A stretch of 64,000 bases of DNA from Methylomonas rhizoryzae (GTDB lineage Bacteria; Pseudomonadota; Gammaproteobacteria; Methylococcales; Methylomonadaceae), in contig NZ_CP043929.1 in assembly GCF_008632455.1 (NCBI RefSeq), positions 682,001 through 746,000 of the forward strand, given 5' to 3'. Positions 60,157 through 64,000 of this stretch are shown here, one piece after another. The first letter of the stretch is position 1; each line of letters begins with the position of its first letter. The notes beneath the pieces are model-generated. The model searched no databases. It worked only from the letters and a program-made list of their open reading frames with translations, and was not told the origin of the DNA. The position numbers and the translations under genes were made by a program.

Positions 60157-60697
60157 ATTGTCTGCGCTGTGTCGTCCGGTAGCTCCAAAACACGGTCACT
60201 ATGATCAGCAATACACCCAGGCCGATACAGGTCCAAATGTATTGTTCGATATAAGCGACAATCAATGAGCAGGCCACCAAAAAGAAACCCAGTAAACGGA
60301 ATTGCCAGCCGATGCGGTAGCCGTCGAGGATGGTGGCTAGCGCCAGGATCAGCAATATCACCAAGCTCGCCCCGATTTCGGTCAGTTGACCTGACTTGTT
60401 CAGAAAGAACGCTGCGCCGACGATCAGCAGCGTGTGCAGCCAATGCATGCCTTGTTGTTTTACAATTTCGCCGAAATCTTGTGCGCCCGCTTTGGCTTGC
60501 AGCCACGAAACGAAAATCGACAAAGCCGCGAATACGAACACCATGAATAGCCAATAGCCGTAACCGTCGTGAATCGAAAAACGCGTGATGCTAATGCCGG
60601 TCAGCGAAAGGATGACCAGCAAGATGAAAACGGCCTCTTCCAGGCCGACATGGCGTTTGCTTGGCAGCTGCGGTTCTTCGTCTTCGGATATGTCCAT
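60143..60697 (-). CDS. Integral membrane protein of unknown function
   Basis: A 184-residue protein with five or six predicted membrane segments and an acidic N-terminus (MDISEDEEPQLP). No family recognised. The ATG at 60697 follows a GAGAG ribosome-binding region and is preferred to an in-frame start 42 bp upstream, which would reach into hemB. It lies 26 bp after hemB and overlaps aroE. Confidence 0.65.
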   Translation of the reverse strand: MDISEDEEPQLPSKRHVGLEEAVFILLVILSLTGISITRFSIHDGYGYWLFMVFVFAALSIFVSWLQAKAGAQDFGEIVKQQGMHWLHTLLIVGAAFFLNKSGQLTEIGASLVILLILALATILDGYRIGWQFRLLGFFLVACSLIVAYIEQYIWTCIGLGVLLIIVTVFWSYRTTQRRQYADD

Positions 60698-60723
60698 AGT
60701 CAATCTCTCGATAAAGGCATGGC

Positions 60724-61737
60724 TTATTCGCTGAGCCACTGGGCGACGTTTTTGGCGTAATAAGTCAGGACGGCGTCGCAGCCGGCCCGTTTAAACGACA
60801 ACAACGATTCCAGTACCGTTTGTCTCTCGTCCAGCCATTGATTTTGGGCGGCGGCTTTCAGCATGGCGTATTCGCCGCTGACTTGATAAGCAAAAGTCGG
60901 TACGCCGAACTGTGCTTTAGCGCGGCGAATGATGTCCAGATAGGGCATGCCGGGTTTTACCATGATCATGTCCGCGCCTTCTTGTAAATCCAGGGCGATT
61001 TCCCTTAGGGCTTCGTCCGAGTTGGCCGGGTCCATTTGGTAACTGTATTTGTTGCCGCCGGCTAAATTCCCGGCGGAGCCTACCGCGTCTCGAAACGGGC
61101 CGTAGAAGCTGGAGGCGTATTTGGCGGAATAGGCAAGGATGCGGGTATTAACGTGCCGGTGCTGTTCCAGCGTCGCGCGAATCGCACCGATTCTGCCGTC
61201 CATCATATCGGACGGTGCGACGATGTCCGCGCCGGCTTCGGCATGCGACAAGGCTTGTTTGCATAACACCTCTACCGTCGCGTCGTTGCTCACATAGCCG
61301 TCGTCGTCCAGCAGCCCGTCTTGGCCGTGCGAGGTAAATGGGTCCAAGGCGACATCGGTAATTACGCCTAATTCCGGAAAGTTGGTTTTTAAGGCTTTGA
61401 CGCAACGTTGCGCCAGGCCGTCCGGGTTGTAGGCTTCGCTAGCGTCTAGTGACTTTTGCCGTGGGTCGATTACCGGGAACAGCGCTATAGCAGGAATTTT
61501 CAAACGCTGTACTTCCTCGGCTTCTTGCAACAGCAAATCGATGCTGAGCCGCTCGACGCCGGGCATGGAAGCAACCGCTTCGCGCCGGCCCTGGCCTTCG
61601 ATAACGAACATGGGGTAGATTAGATCGTCCGTGCTCAGGCGATTTTCCCGCATGAGTCGACGGGAAAAATTCTGGTAACGCATGCGGCGCAAGCGAGTGG
61701 CCGGATAAAAGTCGTTAGGGGCGGGAATCTTTTCCAT
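60724..61737 (-). CDS. hemB: Delta-aminolevulinic acid dehydratase (porphobilinogen synthase)
   Basis: Condenses two 5-aminolevulinate to porphobilinogen, a tetrapyrrole precursor also needed for the siroheme and heme d1 made by the nir cluster. The 337-residue protein keeps the two Schiff-base lysines (SAKYASSFYGPFRD near 199 and MVKPGMPYLD near 252). The usual cysteine zinc triad is replaced by an Asp-rich stretch (DVALDPFTSHGQDG), so it is the Mg-type enzyme. Confidence 0.95.
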   Translation of the reverse strand: MEKIPAPNDFYPATRLRRMRYQNFSRRLMRENRLSTDDLIYPMFVIEGQGRREAVASMPGVERLSIDLLLQEAEEVQRLKIPAIALFPVIDPRQKSLDASEAYNPDGLAQRCVKALKTNFPELGVITDVALDPFTSHGQDGLLDDDGYVSNDATVEVLCKQALSHAEAGADIVAPSDMMDGRIGAIRATLEQHRHVNTRILAYSAKYASSFYGPFRDAVGSAGNLAGGNKYSYQMDPANSDEALREIALDLQEGADMIMVKPGMPYLDIIRRAKAQFGVPTFAYQVSGEYAMLKAAAQNQWLDERQTVLESLLSFKRAGCDAVLTYYAKNVAQWLSE

Positions 61738-61880
61738 AGTAAAATATCGCCGAAATTTGTTTCGGGCCGAGGTGAACGAAAGCCGTTCGCTGTCGGATCA
61801 TTAAAACATTGTAACAGTGTATCGCGGGCAATTATCTGATTTTGCCGGATGATGCGTCAGTAGAGGCAGTTGAAATTACT

Positions 61881-62519
61881 ATGAGATTGAATGTAAACGT
61901 CGTATTCGTTTTACTGTTCGGATTGTTGACAAGTATAAGCACGGTTGTCGGCGCTGCGGAACTCAGCGCGCCGCAGCAGGTGATCGACGACGCTTCGGTG
62001 CAACTGAAAACGAAGATGCAAGACCCCGGATTTACCAAAGATTTTCGTAAGATTACCGAGTTTGTGCATTCGGTTATTTATCCTAGGGCGGATTTCGATC
62101 TGATCTCGTCGCTGGTGTTGGGCAAGCTTTGGAAGGAAGCCAGCGAGCCTGAAAAAGAAGCGTTCAAGCGAGAGTTTCAGACCTTGCTGATCAGAACTTA
62201 TTCCCGGGCGTTCGTCGAATTTAAAGAGTGGTCGGTACGTTTTTTACCAATGGGCGATTCCGAAGGCGATCAGCGCAAGGCCATGGTTAAAACCGAAATT
62301 TTGCAGCCAGGCTTGCAGCCTATTGCGGTCAACTATCGAATGTTGTTAAGTAAGGGCGAATGGAAGGTTTACGATATTTTGATCGAAGGGGTTAGCTTGG
62401 TGACCAACTACCGCACCAGTTTTAAAAACGAAGTCGAACGTACCGGTTCGTTGCGAGAGGTCATCAATCAACTGGCCAAACGGAATTCGGAAGCGCTTTC
62501 CGGTAATACCAACTCTTAA
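61881..62519 (+). CDS. mlaC: MlaC-type phospholipid-binding protein
   Basis: A 212-residue periplasmic protein: a signal peptide (about residues 1-25), then the Ttg2D/MlaC fold with FYGVS-like core (RKITEFVHSVIYPRADFDLIS, EFQTLLIRTYSRAFVEF, YDILIEGVSLVTNYRTSF). In the Mla system, MlaC carries phospholipids between outer and inner membrane. Here it is alone, without the MlaBDEF genes. The ATG at 61881 is chosen as it opens the signal peptide. Confidence 0.9.
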   Translation: MRLNVNVVFVLLFGLLTSISTVVGAAELSAPQQVIDDASVQLKTKMQDPGFTKDFRKITEFVHSVIYPRADFDLISSLVLGKLWKEASEPEKEAFKREFQTLLIRTYSRAFVEFKEWSVRFLPMGDSEGDQRKAMVKTEILQPGLQPIAVNYRMLLSKGEWKVYDILIEGVSLVTNYRTSFKNEVERTGSLREVINQLAKRNSEALSGNTNS

Positions 62520-62538
62520 ACGTTCATCAGTCGTTTTG

Positions 62539-62561
62539 CACCTCCGCCCCGAGCGGAGGTG
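62539..62561 (+). promoter_or_regulatory. Hairpin covering the cmoA ribosome-binding site
   Basis: CACCTCCGC (62539-62547) pairs perfectly with GCGGAGGTG (62553-62561), and the GGAGG of the second arm is the Shine-Dalgarno site 9 bp before the cmoA ATG at 62569. When folded, it would hide the site. There is no T run after it, so it is not a normal terminator. Confidence 0.6.
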
Positions 62562-62568
62562 TTGTCCC

Positions 62569-63318
62569 ATGACATCCAAGAAAGATTCTTTGTACGCTTA
62601 CCCGCTGGGTGAAGTGGCGGCGTTTCAATTCGATAATACGGTTGCTAACGTTTTTCCGGATATGATTCGGCGTTCGGTGCCGGGTTATCAAACCATGATT
62701 TCCGCTGTCGGACATTTGTCGGCGCGCTTCTGTCAAGCAAATTCTCAATGCTACGATTTAGGATGCTCACTAGGCGCAGCTGCGTTGGCGATGCGGGAAG
62801 CTATTTGCGTGCCGGGCTGCAGAATAATCGCCGTGGATAATTCGGATGCCATGGTGGCCGGTTTTCGACAGAATTTGCAACAGATAGACGCGGCGGAAAG
62901 TGGCGAATCCAAACCGGAAGTCAGTGTGTTATGCGATGACATTCGGAATGTCGAAATCGAAAATGCCTCGGTCGTGGTGCTGAATTTCACCTTGCAGTTC
63001 ATTCCCCTGCTAGACAGGCCGGCTTTGTTGGCGGCCATTTATCGCGGTTTGTTGCCCGGGGGCGTGTTGATCTTGTCGGAAAAATTGATGTTCGACGACG
63101 CTAGGCAGCAGGCTTTGCAAATAGATATGCATCACCATTTCAAAAAAATGCAGGGCTATAGCGAATTGGAAATCAGTCAGAAACGGACCGCATTGGAAAA
63201 CGTGCTGATTCCGGAAACCTTTGTCAAACATCAACAACGCTTACTAGAAGCCGGATTTGCCAGTGCCGAAATTTGGTTTCAGTACTTTAATTTCGCCTCT
63301 ATCATTGCCTTGAAATGA
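62569..63318 (+). CDS. cmoA: Carboxy-S-adenosyl-L-methionine synthase
   Basis: A 249-residue SAM-dependent enzyme. It makes carboxy-SAM from prephenate and SAM, used by CmoB to modify wobble uridine-34 of tRNAs. It has FDNTVANVFPDMIRRSVPGYQTM, YDLGCSLGAAALAM and VLNFTLQFIP. The ATG at 62569 is set by the SD site GGAGG. It overlaps cmoB by 4 bp (ATGA). Confidence 0.92.
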   Translation: MTSKKDSLYAYPLGEVAAFQFDNTVANVFPDMIRRSVPGYQTMISAVGHLSARFCQANSQCYDLGCSLGAAALAMREAICVPGCRIIAVDNSDAMVAGFRQNLQQIDAAESGESKPEVSVLCDDIRNVEIENASVVVLNFTLQFIPLLDRPALLAAIYRGLLPGGVLILSEKLMFDDARQQALQIDMHHHFKKMQGYSELEISQKRTALENVLIPETFVKHQQRLLEAGFASAEIWFQYFNFASIIALK

Positions 63319-64000
63319 CGGACTATCAAGCGCTGTACGAAGCTCTGCAAGCAGCGGGCGACGCTCGATGGGCGGCGCAAGTTAAACCGGAAGTCGAACG
63401 GATTCTATCCGCATCCGCTCACGGAGATTTTGCTCGTTGGCAGGCTGCGATAAACCGGTTGCCGTTATTGGTGCCGGATGCCGTGGATCTGCGAGATGGG
63501 GTGCGAATCGGTTCCGCGGGGCAAATTGATCCCGCGCAGCGTTCCCAATTGATAGAGGCGTTACAACAGTTGCATCCGTGGCGAAAAGGACCTTATGGCT
63601 TGTACGGCGTGGAATTGGATACCGAGTGGCGGTCGGACTGGAAATGGGAGCGAATCAGGCAGCGTATTTCGCCGTTGACTGGTCGAATGGTGTTGGATGT
63701 AGGATGCGGCAACGGTTACCACTGCTGGCGCATGCTAGGGGCCGGTGCGCGACTCGTGTTGGGCATTGATCCTACCCTGTTGAGTGTCATGCAGTTCGAG
63801 GCCGTCAATCGGCTGTATGGCTCTATGGCGCCTATTTACCTGTTGCCGCTTGGCATAGAGCAAATCCCGCCGGACTCGCATTTATTCGACACTGTATTTT
63901 CCATGGGGGTGCTGTATCACAGGCGTTCGCCTATCGATCATTTGTTGGAGTTGCAAGGTTGCCTACGTCCGGGAGGTGAATTGGTACTTGAAACATTGGT
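63315..64000 (+). CDS. cmoB: tRNA U34 carboxymethyltransferase (3' end outside window)
   Basis: The frame starts at ATG 63315, overlapping the cmoA stop, and runs open to the window end. It transfers the carboxymethyl group of Cx-SAM to tRNA wobble uridine. Visible: an N-terminal helical part, GPYGLYGVELDTEWRSDWKWERI, SAM motif LDVGCGNGYHCWRM and GVLYHRRSPIDHL. At least 228 residues are seen of about 320 expected. Confidence 0.93.
   Translation, partial: MTDYQALYEALQAAGDARWAAQVKPEVERILSASAHGDFARWQAAINRLPLLVPDAVDLRDGVRIGSAGQIDPAQRSQLIEALQQLHPWRKGPYGLYGVELDTEWRSDWKWERIRQRISPLTGRMVLDVGCGNGYHCWRMLGAGARLVLGIDPTLLSVMQFEAVNRLYGSMAPIYLLPLGIEQIPPDSHLFDTVFSMGVLYHRRSPIDHLLELQGCLRPGGELVLETL

Noticed and set aside
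1..64000. tRNA, rRNA genes or CRISPR arrays
   Set aside because: No CCA-type tRNA cloverleaf, rRNA stretch or regularly spaced short repeat was noticed; the only long tandem repeat is the coding repeat at 50.8-52.1 kb.

Overview
The window looks like a chromosomal segment of a gammaproteobacterium. Core genes such as fimV, leuCDB-asd, rsmA-pdxA, mlaC and cmoAB, a moderately GC-rich base composition, and a heme d1/cytochrome cd1 cluster beside surface-polysaccharide genes fit a methanotroph of the Methylococcales (Methylomonas-like). That placement is inference: no methane-oxidation gene lies here.

Left part (1-31 kb, GC-rich). A membrane-anchored AraC-type regulator is followed by an SDR-DoxX / DUF2269 / DUF4166 operon, a CrtI-like flavoprotein and a transglutaminase-type membrane protein. 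Next come a stomatin/NfeD pair, then fimV-asd-leuBDC-adk (minus strand). A large hybrid sensor kinase with a periplasmic NMT1/THI5-like binding domain and a penicillin-acylase family enzyme follow, then rsmA-pdxA and a MarR regulator with a C-terminal four-cysteine motif. The MarR gene is divergent from a cytochrome cd1-type gene (NirS/NirN family) that heads a heme d1 cluster: two c-type cytochromes (one NirC), a DUF3465 protein, NirF and three NirD/L/G/H-type siroheme decarboxylase proteins.

Middle part (31.4-53 kb, mostly minus strand, clearly AT-rich from about 32.4 to 45 kb and again around 47.6-50.6 kb). This is a polysaccharide/O-antigen island. It holds a UDP-glucuronate decarboxylase, a CDP-3,6-dideoxyhexose operon (rfbF-rfbG-[antitoxin]-[toxin::rfbH]-rfbJ-like), a glycosyltransferase-like gene and a transposon graveyard (IS630 remnant, frameshifted IS1380, intact IS5-type). 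Beyond that are a three-headed 1095-residue glycosyltransferase, an epimerase, UDP-sulfoquinovose synthase (sqdB), a Nudix-like protein, a sulfotransferase and a paralogue of its N-terminal module. A methyltransferase-fold/coiled-coil protein with ten nearly identical 42-residue repeats closes the island. The most unusual features are two. First, a PemK/MazF-like toxin domain is fused in frame to the N terminus of the RfbH dehydratase, with its antitoxin-like gene immediately upstream and the whole operon still translationally coupled. Second, the long-repeat coiled coil could act as a molecular ruler for a surface glycan.

Right part (53-64 kb, GC-rich core genome). A long minus-strand run hemB - membrane protein - aroE - three tandem cNMP-like/HDOD paralogues - prlC is followed by mlaC, cmoA and the start of cmoB on the plus strand. 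A perfect hairpin covers the cmoA ribosome-binding site. I saw no tRNA, rRNA or CRISPR array.
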